Below are positions 1 to 8,384 of a stretch of DNA of 64,000 nt, piece after piece. The stretch is from NCBI RefSeq assembly GCF_001612965.1, contig NZ_BDBL01000033.1, positions 38,756 through 102,755 on the forward strand, read 5' to 3'. The translations under genes and the position numbers were made by a program. Origin of the DNA: Nocardia kruczakiae NBRC 101016 (GTDB lineage: Bacteria; Actinomycetota; Actinomycetes; Mycobacteriales; Mycobacteriaceae). Position 1 is the first letter of the stretch. Each line of letters starts with the position of its first letter. The notes below the pieces were generated by a model. That model worked only from the letters and a program-made list of their open reading frames with translations. It had not been told where the DNA came from and made no database searches.

Positions 1-1
1 C

Positions 2-1144
2 TGGGCCGCCCACATCTGGACCGGCTACATCGATCTCCAGGTCTACCGCAACGGCGCGCACACGTGGCTCGACGGCGGCGACCTGTACGGGCCGATGCCC
101 AAGGTCGAGGGCATCGGGCTGCCGTTCACCTATCCGCCGCTGGCCGCGCTGTTCTTCGCGCCACTCGCGCTGATGCCGCTCGCCGTCGCCGAATGGCTGG
201 TGCTGCTCACCTCGATGGCGAGCCTGGCGGTCACGCTGTGGCTGGTGCTGGTCCGGGTGCGGCCGGGGATGGACCGCTCCACCCGGGTGATTCTGCTGAT
301 CGGCGCGCTGGCCGTGCTCGGCCTGTCCGAACCGGTGCGCCAGACCTACAACTTCGGCCAGATCAATCTGATCCTGATGGCGGCCGTCGCGCTCGACGCG
401 CTGGTGCGCAAACCGTTGTGGCCGCGCGGCATGCTGATCGGAATCACGGTGTCGGTGAAGCTGATTCCGGCCGGCTATCTGCTGTACTTCCTGCTGCGCC
501 GGGACTGGCGGGCCTGCCTGACCCTCATCGCCTCGGCGATCGGCGCGATCGCGCTGGCATTCCTGCTGTTCCCGCACGATTCCACCGAATACTGGTTCCA
601 CACGCTGATCGATACCGGTCGCATCGGGCCGCCGCAATACGCGGGCAATCAGTCGCTCAAGGGTTTCGCATTCCGCCTGGGCGTCTCCGACGCGGCCGCG
701 ACGGGGATCTGGATCGGGTTGTCGCTCATCGCGATCGGACTGGCCGCGCTCTGGATGAAGCGGCTGCTCGACGCCGGCCACCAGGTGCCCGCGCTGCTGG
801 TCAATTCGGCCGCGGTCCTGCTGGTCTCGCCGGTCTCGTGGTCGCACCACTGGGTGTGGGTCGCTCCCGCCCTCCTGGTCGCGGGCGACCTGATCGCCCG
901 GATGCCGGCCGCGGACACACCGGGACACGCGGCGCGGCGGCGGCGGATGTGGATCGCTATCACCGTCGCGATCACCGTGCTGTTCATGGTCGGCCCGCAG
1001 TGGGTGCTGCCGCACAACGCCGACCGCGAACTGCGCTGGGCGTGGTGGCAGCAGATCATCGGCAGCAGCTACGTGCTGGTGACCTTCGCCGCCCTGGTGA
1101 TCGCGGCGATCGCCTACCGTCCCGCGGTGTCCGATTCGGCGTGA
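2..1144 (+). CDS. GT87 (DUF2029) polyprenyl-phosphate-mannose-dependent mannosyltransferase, 5' truncated
   Basis: The reading frame is open from base 2, so the N-terminus lies outside the window; 380 residues are visible. Near the left edge is the IDLQVY motif (Asp about visible residue 11). In the family this acidic loop after the first membrane helix carries the catalytic Asp (PimE-type enzymes). It is followed by LPFTYPP, also typical of GT87. The rest is a chain of hydrophobic helices separated by short loops, as in a multi-pass GT-C enzyme. Family members add alpha-1,2-mannose to phosphatidylinositol mannosides or lipomannan on the outer face of the membrane, using polyprenyl-phosphomannose. 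Which acceptor this one uses cannot be told. It converges on the aminopeptidase gene with only about 20 bp between stop codons, and a stem-loop element occupies that junction. Confidence 0.85.
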   Translation, partial: WAAHIWTGYIDLQVYRNGAHTWLDGGDLYGPMPKVEGIGLPFTYPPLAALFFAPLALMPLAVAEWLVLLTSMASLAVTLWLVLVRVRPGMDRSTRVILLIGALAVLGLSEPVRQTYNFGQINLILMAAVALDALVRKPLWPRGMLIGITVSVKLIPAGYLLYFLLRRDWRACLTLIASAIGAIALAFLLFPHDSTEYWFHTLIDTGRIGPPQYAGNQSLKGFAFRLGVSDAAATGIWIGLSLIAIGLAALWMKRLLDAGHQVPALLVNSAAVLLVSPVSWSHHWVWVAPALLVAGDLIARMPAADTPGHAARRRRMWIAITVAITVLFMVGPQWVLPHNADRELRWAWWQQIIGSSYVLVTFAALVIAAIAYRPAVSDSA

Positions 1145-1148
1145 GCGA

Positions 1149-1192
1149 CGCGGCCCTCCGTGGTTACACTGCGCTGCCGCCTCCGGGCCGCG
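1149..1192. repeat. Dispersed stem-loop element, copy 1
   Basis: The arms CGCGGCCC (1149-1156) and GGGCCGCG (1185-1192) form an 8-bp perfect stem around a 28-nt loop containing GTGGTTAC and ending CCGCCTCC. The loop is nearly the same as in copies at 7651-7696 and 63200-63262, while the outer stem bases differ. This copy spans the junction of two convergent genes, and the aminopeptidase stop codon falls inside the loop. It could act as a terminator here, but the conserved loop is unusual for one. Confidence 0.6.
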
Positions 1193-2495
1193 CCGCTCCC
1201 GCCGGGGTGAGGAAGGCCGCCAGCGCAGCCGAATAGGAGTGCACGTCCGCGGCGCCCATCAGTTCGCGGGCCGAATGCATCGCCAGCTGCGGTGCGCCCA
1301 CGTCGACGGTCGGCATGCCGGTGCGCGCCGCGGTCATCGGGCCGATGGTCGAACCGCACGGCAGATCCGCGCGATGCACGTACCGCTGCAACGGCACGCC
1401 GGCCTGCGCACAGGCCAGGGCGAAGGCTCCGGCGCCGACCGCGTCGGTGGCGTAGCGCAGATTCTGGTTCACCTTCAGCACCGGTCCACCGCCGACCTCG
1501 ATGCGATGCGACGGCTCGTGCCGGTCCGGATAGTTGGGGTGGGTGGCATGGGCCATATCGCCGGAGGCGCAGATCGAACCCGCCAGTGCCGCAAGGTAAT
1601 CCGCGCGACCACCGCCGCGGGCGAGCACGATCCGCTCCAGGATCGCGGGCAGCAGATCCGATTGCGCGCCGCGGTCGGACTGGCTGCCGACCTCCTCGTG
1701 ATCGAACATCGCCAGCACCGGGGTGACGTCGCCGTCCCGGTCGGCGGCGGCCAGGAACGCCCGCAGTCCGGCATAGCAGGTGGCCTGATTGTCCAGCCGC
1801 GGCGCGCTCACCAGATCCTGATCGCGGCCGACTACCCGGCTCGGTTCCAGGTCGTGGGTCATCAGTTCCCATCCGAGCACGTCGCCGGCGGGGACGCCGG
1901 CCTGCTCGGCGACGTAGGCGATGAACGAACGCGGCCGCTCCCCCAGCCCCCAGATGCCGTTGACGTGGCGTTGCGGATCCAGCGTCACCCCGCGACGGTC
2001 CTCGGACAGGTGGATGGCCAGTTGCGGCACGCGGACCAGCGGATCATCGATGCGCACCAGCCGCTGCCCCAGCCCGTCGCCCTCGCGCACGGTGAGCCGG
2101 CCCGAGATGCCGAGATCACGGTCCAGCCAGGAATTGAGCCAGGCGCCGCCGTAGGGCTCGAGGCCGATCATCTGCCAGCCCGCGACCGCCAGATCAGGGT
2201 GCTGTTTGACGCGCAGATTCGGGCTGTCGGTATGCGCGCCGACCACCCGGAACGCCCCGGCCGGATCGGTGGTCTTCGCGGCCCATGCCACCAGTGACCC
2301 GCCGCGGATCACGAAGTAGCGGCCCACTCCCCCGTTCGTCTCCGCTGCCTCGGCCCACGGCCGGGCCTCGGGCAGTTCGGTGAATCCGTGGGCCGCCAAT
2401 TCGGCTGCCACGGTGCGGCATACGTGGAACGGGGACGGCGAGGCATCGACGAAGGCGCACAGCCCGGAGGCCGTCGCGGTGGTGGAGACCGGCAT
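1164..2495 (-). CDS. apeB: M18 family aminopeptidase
   Basis: The 443-aa product has the layout of M18 aspartyl/neutral aminopeptidases, dinuclear zinc enzymes that remove N-terminal residues (often acidic) from peptides in the cytosol. Metal-ligand motifs are visible in order: HTDSPN (His88/Asp90), RLDNQ (Asp235), FDHEEVGS (Glu267/Glu268) and a late His near residue 411. The length matches the family (about 430-450). The M. tuberculosis counterpart is annotated pepC. The ATG start has normal M18 N-terminal sequence directly after it (CAFVDASPSPFH). A MarR gene starting at 2999 ends 69 bp upstream on the same strand, so the two could be co-transcribed. Confidence 0.92.
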   Translation of the reverse strand: MPVSTTATASGLCAFVDASPSPFHVCRTVAAELAAHGFTELPEARPWAEAAETNGGVGRYFVIRGGSLVAWAAKTTDPAGAFRVVGAHTDSPNLRVKQHPDLAVAGWQMIGLEPYGGAWLNSWLDRDLGISGRLTVREGDGLGQRLVRIDDPLVRVPQLAIHLSEDRRGVTLDPQRHVNGIWGLGERPRSFIAYVAEQAGVPAGDVLGWELMTHDLEPSRVVGRDQDLVSAPRLDNQATCYAGLRAFLAAADRDGDVTPVLAMFDHEEVGSQSDRGAQSDLLPAILERIVLARGGGRADYLAALAGSICASGDMAHATHPNYPDRHEPSHRIEVGGGPVLKVNQNLRYATDAVGAGAFALACAQAGVPLQRYVHRADLPCGSTIGPMTAARTGMPTVDVGAPQLAMHSARELMGAADVHSYSAALAAFLTPAGAARPGGGSAV

Positions 2496-2564
2496 ACCGG
2501 CGATCCTAACGGCTGCCGGAATTGCCGTATTTTCGCCGAGTCGGCCGTCGCACCCCGAACGGGA

Positions 2565-2999
2565 TCACTCCGACTGCGTCTCGACCATCAACTCGAGTAG
2601 CCGGAGCAATTCCGCGTGATTTCGCGCGCCGATTCGTTTCCGCAATTCCTCTTCGGCCAGTGACTCCTGCTCGCGCACCGAATCCACCAGATCCTTGCCG
2701 CGGTGAGTCAAACCGATGAGAATGCGGCGGCGATCGTCCTCGGCCGCAATTCGAAAGATGAGGCCGCGTTCGGCCAGGGCGTCGGCGTGGCGGGTGGCCG
2801 ACGAGGGCGGCAGCTGGGCGCGAACCGCCAGCTCGCTCATGGTGATGCCGGAGCGGTCGGACAGATTCGACAGCATGGCCCACTGATCGGCGGTCAGCTG
2901 CCTGGCACACAGTGCCGCGTCGAGGTGCCGGAGCCAACCGCGTTCCGCAGCGCGCAGCGCCCCGTGCAGCGTGGCGACGCCACTTACAATGGTCGACAT
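2565..2999 (-). CDS. MarR family transcriptional regulator
   Basis: The 144-aa protein has the MarR winged-helix layout: an N-terminal dimerisation helix, then a wHTH around residues 50-95 (TMSELAVRAQLPPSSATRHA) with a D/R-rich wing (EDDRRRILIGLT), and a C-terminal helix that closes the dimer. MarR proteins usually repress a divergent gene until a small, often phenolic, ligand binds. Its start at 2999 is only 45 bp from the start of a divergent ligand-binding-protein gene at 3045, which is the likely target. The ligand is unknown. Confidence 0.85.
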   Translation of the reverse strand: MSTIVSGVATLHGALRAAERGWLRHLDAALCARQLTADQWAMLSNLSDRSGITMSELAVRAQLPPSSATRHADALAERGLIFRIAAEDDRRRILIGLTHRGKDLVDSVREQESLAEEELRKRIGARNHAELLRLLELMVETQSE

Positions 3000-3044
3000 A
3001 TTCTCCGCCCCATCATTTCGCTCGGATACGAAGAAGGGTACCGA

Positions 3045-4112
3045 ATGTTCTCCTTCGGCGAGAGCCCGGACGAAGTGGTCGAGGTACTGAATATCGTCCC
3101 GCTGCAGGGCCCCGTCGGAATTGTCGCGCCGTCCTGTGAAGCCGCGATTTCCTTGGCCGCAAAAGAAATCAACAGTGGCACAGGAATTCTGGGCCGGCAG
3201 GTGCGGGTGACGACCATCGACGGCGGCCGCAGTCCGGCCGAGGTGGCCGACGAGGTCTCGGCGCTACTGGCCACCGGAATGGTCGATGCCATCACCGGCT
3301 GGCACATCTCGGCGGTACGCCAGGCGGTTGCCCGGGTCACCGGCGGGCGGGTCCCCTATCTGTTCGCCAACGTCTACGAGGAGTTACCGAACGAACCGGC
3401 CGAGGTGGTGATGATCGGCGAGGCGCCCAGCGGCCACATCCTGCCGGCCATGCGGTGGCTGTCGCGGGAATTCGGCACCCGGCGCTGGGCGATCATCGGC
3501 AACGACTACATCTGGCCGGTGGCCACCGGTCGCGACGTCCGGGCCGCGTACCGCGAAGCCGTCCACTACGAGCGCTACGTGCCGCTGGGCACCCGGGACT
3601 TCGGGTCGATCCTCTCCGATCCGCTGCTGGACCGGGTCGACGGCATCGTGATGCTGCTGGTCGGAATGGACGCGGTCCGGTTCAATCAGCAGTTCACCGC
3701 GATGGGCCGGGCCGCGACGCAACTGCGGGTCAGCCCGGTCGTCGACGAACAACTCCTGCTCGCCGCCGGTCCCGGCGCCAACACCGATCTCTATGTCGCG
3801 TCCAGTCTGTTCCCGGACGTGAACGCCGATCCCGACCGGCTCGCGCGCTATCACCACATGCACGGCCGCTTCGCGCCGAAACTCACCTACTTCGGCAACA
3901 CCGCCTACGAGGCGCTGCACACGCTGCGGGCGATGGCCCATGCGGTCGGCTCGCTCGAGGTGCCGCGGATGCGGGCCGCGCTCGAGGACGGGGTGGTGCT
4001 GGAGACGCCGTCGGGCGCGCGGATGTACCGCGACAATCACGTGGTCCGCCCGCCCAGCCTGATCGCTCGCGCAGAGGGCGTGGACCTGCGGATTCTGGAC
4101 ACCCTGTACTGA
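3045..4112 (+). CDS. Cytosolic Leu/Ile/Val-type ligand-binding protein (AmiC/UrtA-like)
   Basis: The 355-aa protein has the type I periplasmic-binding fold of amino-acid, urea and amide binding proteins: an opening strand LNIVPLQGPVG, then a helix rich in AISLAAKEINSGTGILGR, GRQV strands and an alternating Rossmann pattern up to a C-terminal YFGNTAYEALHTLRAM segment. It has no signal peptide or lipobox and no transport genes beside it. That fits a cytoplasmic amide sensor of the AmiC type better than a transporter component. The start chosen is ATG 3045, preceded by GAAGAAGGG; the frame stays open further upstream, but that would overlap the MarR gene. It is divergent from the MarR gene. No amidase or ANTAR-type AmiR partner is visible. 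Confidence 0.75.
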   Translation: MFSFGESPDEVVEVLNIVPLQGPVGIVAPSCEAAISLAAKEINSGTGILGRQVRVTTIDGGRSPAEVADEVSALLATGMVDAITGWHISAVRQAVARVTGGRVPYLFANVYEELPNEPAEVVMIGEAPSGHILPAMRWLSREFGTRRWAIIGNDYIWPVATGRDVRAAYREAVHYERYVPLGTRDFGSILSDPLLDRVDGIVMLLVGMDAVRFNQQFTAMGRAATQLRVSPVVDEQLLLAAGPGANTDLYVASSLFPDVNADPDRLARYHHMHGRFAPKLTYFGNTAYEALHTLRAMAHAVGSLEVPRMRAALEDGVVLETPSGARMYRDNHVVRPPSLIARAEGVDLRILDTLY

Positions 4113-4128
4113 CGCACCGGCGCCCGGC

Positions 4129-5127
4129 TCACTCGAGTCCGAGCGCCTTATGGGTGACCTCGACCGAATCATTCGGTGGCGCAACGGTTTCCGGGCCCGG
4201 TGCGGCGAGCAACGGCCGGTCCGGACCGAGTCCCTTGTCGACGGCGGCGGCCCGGACCGCGTTGACGACGAACAGCAGCGCCGCCCGGCGAGCCGTATTG
4301 GTGCGGTAGGCCAGCGAGACGGTCCTGGTGAGCCCCTCGCCGAGTCCGACGATATCCACGCCCGCCGGTCGCAGCGCCAGCCCGAGATCCGAGACCAGCG
4401 TGACGCCCAGTCCGGCCGCGACCAACGCCATCGCGGTCGACTGTTCCTCCACCTCGTGGTCGATGCGCGGTTCGACCCCGCCGGATTGGAAGGCCAGCCG
4501 CACCGCATGACCGAAATGGGAGCGAGCGGGCGCGAGGATCCACGGATGTTCGGCCAGATCCGCCAACGTCGCCGTCCGCGCCGGCACCACTCCGGCCGGC
4601 ACCGCCGCGTAGAGCCGCTCGACCGCGATGACGGCACGTTCCAGACCGCGGTCCCAGGTCATCGGATAGTTCGAATAGTCGAGCACGAACGAGAGGTCCA
4701 GAGTGCCGTCGCGCACCGCGGCGGCCGTCGCCTCCGGCGCGAGTTCCCTGGTCCGCACCAGAATGCCCGGATGGGCGCGGGCGAGCGCGGTGAGCGCGTC
4801 GGGCAGCAGCCCCGAGGCGACCGAGGCCCACACTCCTGCGGTGACGGTCGCCGACACCGACTCCCCGGACTCCTCGAGGGCCTGTGTCGCCCGCTCCACC
4901 GAGGCGAGGATCTCCTCGGCGTGCTCGGCGAGCAGCACCCCGCGATCGGTGAGCTGCAGCCGCCGCCCGCGCCGCTCGAACAGCCGCAGCCCCACGTCGC
5001 GCTCCAACTGCGCGAGCTGCTGCGACACCGCCGACGCCGTGTAGTGCAGCGCACTCGCGGCCGCGGTGATCGTGCCGCGCCGATGGAGCTCGCGCAGCAT
5101 GCGCAGTCGGGGCAGCGACAGATCCAT
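4129..5127 (-). CDS. LysR family transcriptional regulator
   Basis: The 332-aa product starts MDLSLPRLRMLRELHRRGT, an N-terminal winged HTH with the AAASALHYTASAVSQQLAQL recognition region (residues about 20-45). A LysR substrate-binding domain follows (about 90-300). The reading frame continues upstream across the divergent dehydrogenase, but the HTH begins exactly at ATG 5127, which is therefore the start. It is divergent from an amino-acid dehydrogenase gene (start 5347) across a 219-bp gap, so it probably controls that gene and itself. The inducer is not predictable. Confidence 0.88.
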   Translation of the reverse strand: MDLSLPRLRMLRELHRRGTITAAASALHYTASAVSQQLAQLERDVGLRLFERRGRRLQLTDRGVLLAEHAEEILASVERATQALEESGESVSATVTAGVWASVASGLLPDALTALARAHPGILVRTRELAPEATAAAVRDGTLDLSFVLDYSNYPMTWDRGLERAVIAVERLYAAVPAGVVPARTATLADLAEHPWILAPARSHFGHAVRLAFQSGGVEPRIDHEVEEQSTAMALVAAGLGVTLVSDLGLALRPAGVDIVGLGEGLTRTVSLAYRTNTARRAALLFVVNAVRAAAVDKGLGPDRPLLAAPGPETVAPPNDSVEVTHKALGLE

Positions 5128-5346
5128 GGCATCGAGCGTAAGCGGTTCCCGGGCTCGGCCACCGCTGTGTAGGAGCACTGAACGATGCCGTGAACGAACC
5201 GTAAATAGACGGGTGACCGGGCAGGACGCAGTCTGGGGACAGCGAATCACCAGCCGGGACGACGAGGTCCGGAGGCCGACAGCGCGACTCGACGTGGCCG
5301 GAGCGGGTGGTGGTCGGCCATCCGAACGCGAAGGAGGTAGTTCGCC

Positions 5347-6600
5347 GTGACGACGATCCACAACCCGGCCGAGGGCACCGCACCGGCCGTCCCGACCCTG
5401 CCCGCCACAGCCCCGGCCGCGCTTGTTCCTCCCGCGATCCGCCGCCCCGAGCCGTACATGCGACTGCAGTGGACCGATGCGGCCACCGGTGCCGTCGGCT
5501 ACCTCGTCGTCCACACCCTGCGCGGCGGTCTGGCCACGGGCGGCACCCGCATGCGCGCCGGCTGCACGCTGAGCGAGGTGGAGGATCTGGCGCGCGGGAT
5601 GGCCGCGAAGACCGCGACCTTCGACCTGCCGATCGGCGGTGCGAAGGGCGGCATCGACTTCGACCCGAAGGATCCGCGCGCCGTCGGCGTGCTGGAACGA
5701 TTCTGCGAGGCCATGCGTCCGTGGATCGACGCGCACTGGGTGACCGCGGAGGATCTGGGCGTGCCCCAGCATCTGATCGACGAGGTCTTCGAGAAGCTGG
5801 GCCTGGGCCAGAGCTATCACGCCGCGATCCGCCGCGCCGCCGATCCGGCCGCCACCCTGGAACGGGTCCGCGACGGCCTGAACGCGGCGGTCGAGGGCGG
5901 TTTCCTGCTGGGCGACGTGATCGGCGGCTACGGTGTCGCGCACGCCTGCCTCGCCACGGCCGTCTCCTGGGGCCGGATGCCGGCCGAGACGACGGTCGCG
6001 ATTCAGGGCGTCGGCACGATGGGCGGCGCCGCGGCCTATTACCTGCACGAGGCGGGTATGCGCGTCACCACCGTGGCCGATGCCGCCGGGGCCCTGCACC
6101 GGGCCGGCGGACTCGATATCCCGGCGCTGCTGGAGCTGCGCGACGACTACGGCGAGATCGATCGCTCCCGCCTGCCGGCCGATGTCGTGCAACTGCCCCG
6201 CACCGCGGTGCTGTCCGCCGAGGTCGACATCCTGGTTCCCGCGGCCATCTCGTATGCGATCACGCCGGACAACTCGTTCGACGTGCGCGCCCGCGTCGTC
6301 GTCGAGGCGGCCAATGCCGCCACCACGCCGGAGGCCGAGGCCATGCTCGCCGCCCGCGGCGTTCCGGTGCTGCCGGACTTCGTCGCGAATGCCGGTGCGG
6401 TCGCCTGGGCGTGGTGGCTGCTGCTCGGTCAGGTCGACGACGTGCCGGACACATCCTTCGATCGCCTGCGCACCACCATGCACACCAAGGTCGCGCGGTT
6501 GCTGTCCGCCTGGACCGACGACGGCATCACGCCACGCGAGACCGGCCGGCGCTGGGCGGAAGACCCGGCACCGACCACCGAGGCGGTCGTGATCCCCTGA
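5347..6600 (+). CDS. Glu/Leu/Phe/Val dehydrogenase
   Basis: This 417-aa NAD(P)-dependent oxidative deaminase converts an L-amino acid to its 2-oxo acid and ammonium. The N-terminal substrate domain carries Lys88 (MAAKTA) and the catalytic Lys100 in GGAKGGIDF. The C-terminal Rossmann domain has the dinucleotide motif GVGTMGG (221-227). A Pro/Ala-rich N-terminal extension of about 30 residues precedes the conserved core. The GTG start at 5347 is fixed by a strong AAGGAGG at 5331-5337. The sequence resembles valine/leucine dehydrogenases of actinomycetes more than hexameric glutamate dehydrogenases, but the substrate cannot be settled by eye. The divergent LysR gene is the likely regulator, and it ends 11 bp from convergent purQ. 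Confidence 0.88.
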   Translation: MTTIHNPAEGTAPAVPTLPATAPAALVPPAIRRPEPYMRLQWTDAATGAVGYLVVHTLRGGLATGGTRMRAGCTLSEVEDLARGMAAKTATFDLPIGGAKGGIDFDPKDPRAVGVLERFCEAMRPWIDAHWVTAEDLGVPQHLIDEVFEKLGLGQSYHAAIRRAADPAATLERVRDGLNAAVEGGFLLGDVIGGYGVAHACLATAVSWGRMPAETTVAIQGVGTMGGAAAYYLHEAGMRVTTVADAAGALHRAGGLDIPALLELRDDYGEIDRSRLPADVVQLPRTAVLSAEVDILVPAAISYAITPDNSFDVRARVVVEAANAATTPEAEAMLAARGVPVLPDFVANAGAVAWAWWLLLGQVDDVPDTSFDRLRTTMHTKVARLLSAWTDDGITPRETGRRWAEDPAPTTEAVVIP

Positions 6601-6611
6601 GGACGGTCCGA

Positions 6612-7298
6612 TCAGGCCGTGGTGACGAGGCTGTCGAGGACCGACAGGAAGATTCCCAGTCCGTCGTCACTCGGCCCCGTCAGCGGCTCGGTGGCGTGTT
6701 CCGGATGCGGCATGAGACCGACGACGCGACCGTTCGGCGAGGCGATGCCGGCGATATCGCGCTGCGAACCGTTGGGGTTGCCGCCCACGTAGCGGAAGAC
6801 CACCCGGCCCTCGCCCTCGAGTTCGTCGAGCACGGCCTGCGAGGCCTGGTAGCGGCCCTCGGCGTTCTTCACCGGGACCAGAATCTGGGCACCCGCGTCG
6901 TAGCGCGAGGACCACGCGGTCGCAGTGGATTCCACTCGCAGCCATTGATCCCGGCAGACGAAGTGCAGACCCTCGTTGCGGGTCAGCGCACCCGGCAGCA
7001 GTCCGGCCTCGCACAGCACCTGGAAACCGTTGCAGATGCCCAGCACCGGCATACCCTTACCGGCGGCCTCGACGACCTTGCCCATCACGGGCGCGAACCG
7101 GGCGATGGCACCGGCGCGCAGATAGTCGCCGTAGGAGAATCCACCCGGCACCACCACCGCGTCGACACCCTTGAGGTCGGCGTCGGCATGCCACAGGCTC
7201 ACCGCTTCGGCGCCGGCCAGCCGGACCGCGCGCGCCGCGTCGACATCGTCGAGCGTGCCGGGGAAGGTGATCACACCGATTCGCGCAGAGCTGGTCAC
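6612..7298 (-). CDS. purQ: Phosphoribosylformylglycinamidine synthase, glutaminase subunit PurQ
   Basis: The 228-aa class I glutamine amidotransferase supplies ammonia to PurL in the fourth step of purine synthesis (FGAR to FGAM). Visible features are the start RIGVITFPGTLDDVDAAR, the nucleophile Cys in VLGICNGFQ, and the His/Glu pair in MPHPEHATEP near the C-terminus. Its start overlaps the end of purS by four bases, indicating translational coupling. purL is not in the window. Confidence 0.95.
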   Translation of the reverse strand: MTSSARIGVITFPGTLDDVDAARAVRLAGAEAVSLWHADADLKGVDAVVVPGGFSYGDYLRAGAIARFAPVMGKVVEAAGKGMPVLGICNGFQVLCEAGLLPGALTRNEGLHFVCRDQWLRVESTATAWSSRYDAGAQILVPVKNAEGRYQASQAVLDELEGEGRVVFRYVGGNPNGSQRDIAGIASPNGRVVGLMPHPEHATEPLTGPSDDGLGIFLSVLDSLVTTA

Positions 7299-7531
7299 GG
7301 CAGCCGCACCACTTTCCAGTCCTCGATCACCGTGTTGGCGAGCAGGGCCTCGGCGATCTTCTCGAGCTCGGCATCGCTGACGCTGTCGTCGATGTCGAGT
7401 TCGAACCGCTTGCCCTGCCGCACATCCGACACACCCGGGAAACCCAGGCGTCCGAGCGCGCCGGCGATGGCCTGACCCTGGGGATCCAGGATCTCGGCCT
7501 TCGGCATCACCTCGACCACAACTCGTGCCAC
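7295..7531 (-). CDS. purS: Phosphoribosylformylglycinamidine synthase subunit PurS
   Basis: The 78-aa protein (family norm about 80) begins ARVVVEVMPKAEILDPQGQA and contains the conserved GRLGFPGVSDVRQGKRFEL. PurS dimers bridge PurL and PurQ in the three-part FGAM synthase of Gram-positive bacteria. It is the first gene of a purS-purQ operon with a 4-bp overlap. The 192 bp upstream, shared with a divergent hydrolase gene, hold a copy of the dispersed stem-loop element. Confidence 0.95.
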   Translation of the reverse strand: MARVVVEVMPKAEILDPQGQAIAGALGRLGFPGVSDVRQGKRFELDIDDSVSDAELEKIAEALLANTVIEDWKVVRLP

Positions 7532-7650
7532 GCGTTGCTCCTCAAGCTGGTGGGGGGATTACCACAACAGCTTAATCGGGGCTACTCCCGGGCGCCGCGC
7601 CGGGCCGCGGCCCCTGCGAGGGACGTCACAGCGCCTGCCGGCCGGCCTCC

Positions 7651-7696
7651 GCGCGGCCCCCCGTGGTTACGCAGGCGGCCGGCTCCGGGCCCGCGC
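7651..7696. repeat. Dispersed stem-loop element, copy 2
   Basis: GCGCGGCCC (7651-7659) can pair with GGGCCCGCGC (7687-7696) with one bulged C. The stem encloses a 27-nt loop beginning CCCGTGGTTACGCAGGC. The loop matches the copies at 1149-1192 and 63200-63262, while the stems differ. This copy sits between the divergent starts of purS (7531) and a metallo-beta-lactamase-fold gene (7724), about 30 bp upstream of the latter, so here it cannot be a simple 3' terminator of either gene. Confidence 0.6.
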
Positions 7697-7723
7697 TGCG
7701 GCCGGGGGATATAGCGTGAATCC

Positions 7724-8368
7724 ATGCGCATCGCCCACTTCGGTCATTCCTGCGTCCTCGTCGAATTGAACGGCGCGAAGATCCTGTTCGATCCGGGCAC
7801 TTTCTCGCACGGCTTCGAAGGCATCACGGGTCTCGACGCGATCGCGATCACCCATCAGCATCCCGACCATATCGATCCCGACCGGATCGAGGCCCTGGTC
7901 GACGCGAATCCGAGCGCCCGCCTGCTCAGCGATCCGCAGACCGCACAGCAGCGCGGTGAACCGTGGCAGGCCGTGCACGCGGGCAATCTCGTCACCATCG
8001 GCGATCTGCAGATCACCGGGGGCGGCGGCAAGCACGCGGTGATCCATCCGGAGCTGCCGGTCGTCGACAACACGGTCTTCCAGCTCGGCACCGCCGATGA
8101 TCCGGCACAGTTCGTGCACCCGGGCGATTCGCTGTGGGTGCCGCCGGTATCGGTCGGAGTGCTGGCGGTGCCGGCGGTCGCGCCGTGGATGAAGATCAGC
8201 GAGGCGGTGGACTATCTGCGCGCCGTGGCGCCGCGCACCGCCGTCCCCATCCACTACGGCATCATCGCGCCGGAGGCACAGGGCATCTACTTCGGCCGCC
8301 TGTCCGAAATGCGCCCGGCGGATACCGAATTCGCGCTCATCGAGCCGGAGGACAACAAGACCTTCTAG
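7724..8368 (+). CDS. Metallo-beta-lactamase-fold hydrolase (UlaG-like)
   Basis: The 214-aa protein begins MRIAHFGHSCVLVE, the typical start of the UlaG/YtnP-like branch of the metallo-beta-lactamase superfamily. It carries the metal-binding motif THQHPDHID (about 46-54), a later GKHAVIH segment, and a C-terminal IHYG that supplies another His. Members hydrolyse diverse phosphoesters, lactones or amides, so the substrate is unknown. It is a single gene convergent with the M20 peptidase gene, 16 bp apart. Confidence 0.85.
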   Translation: MRIAHFGHSCVLVELNGAKILFDPGTFSHGFEGITGLDAIAITHQHPDHIDPDRIEALVDANPSARLLSDPQTAQQRGEPWQAVHAGNLVTIGDLQITGGGGKHAVIHPELPVVDNTVFQLGTADDPAQFVHPGDSLWVPPVSVGVLAVPAVAPWMKISEAVDYLRAVAPRTAVPIHYGIIAPEAQGIYFGRLSEMRPADTEFALIEPEDNKTF

Positions 8369-8384
8369 CGGGTCCTCGACTGTC

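Noticed and set aside
5128..6483. Extension of the LysR frame across the amino-acid dehydrogenase gene
   Set aside because: The LysR winged helix begins exactly at ATG 5127 and the upstream residues have no family similarity.
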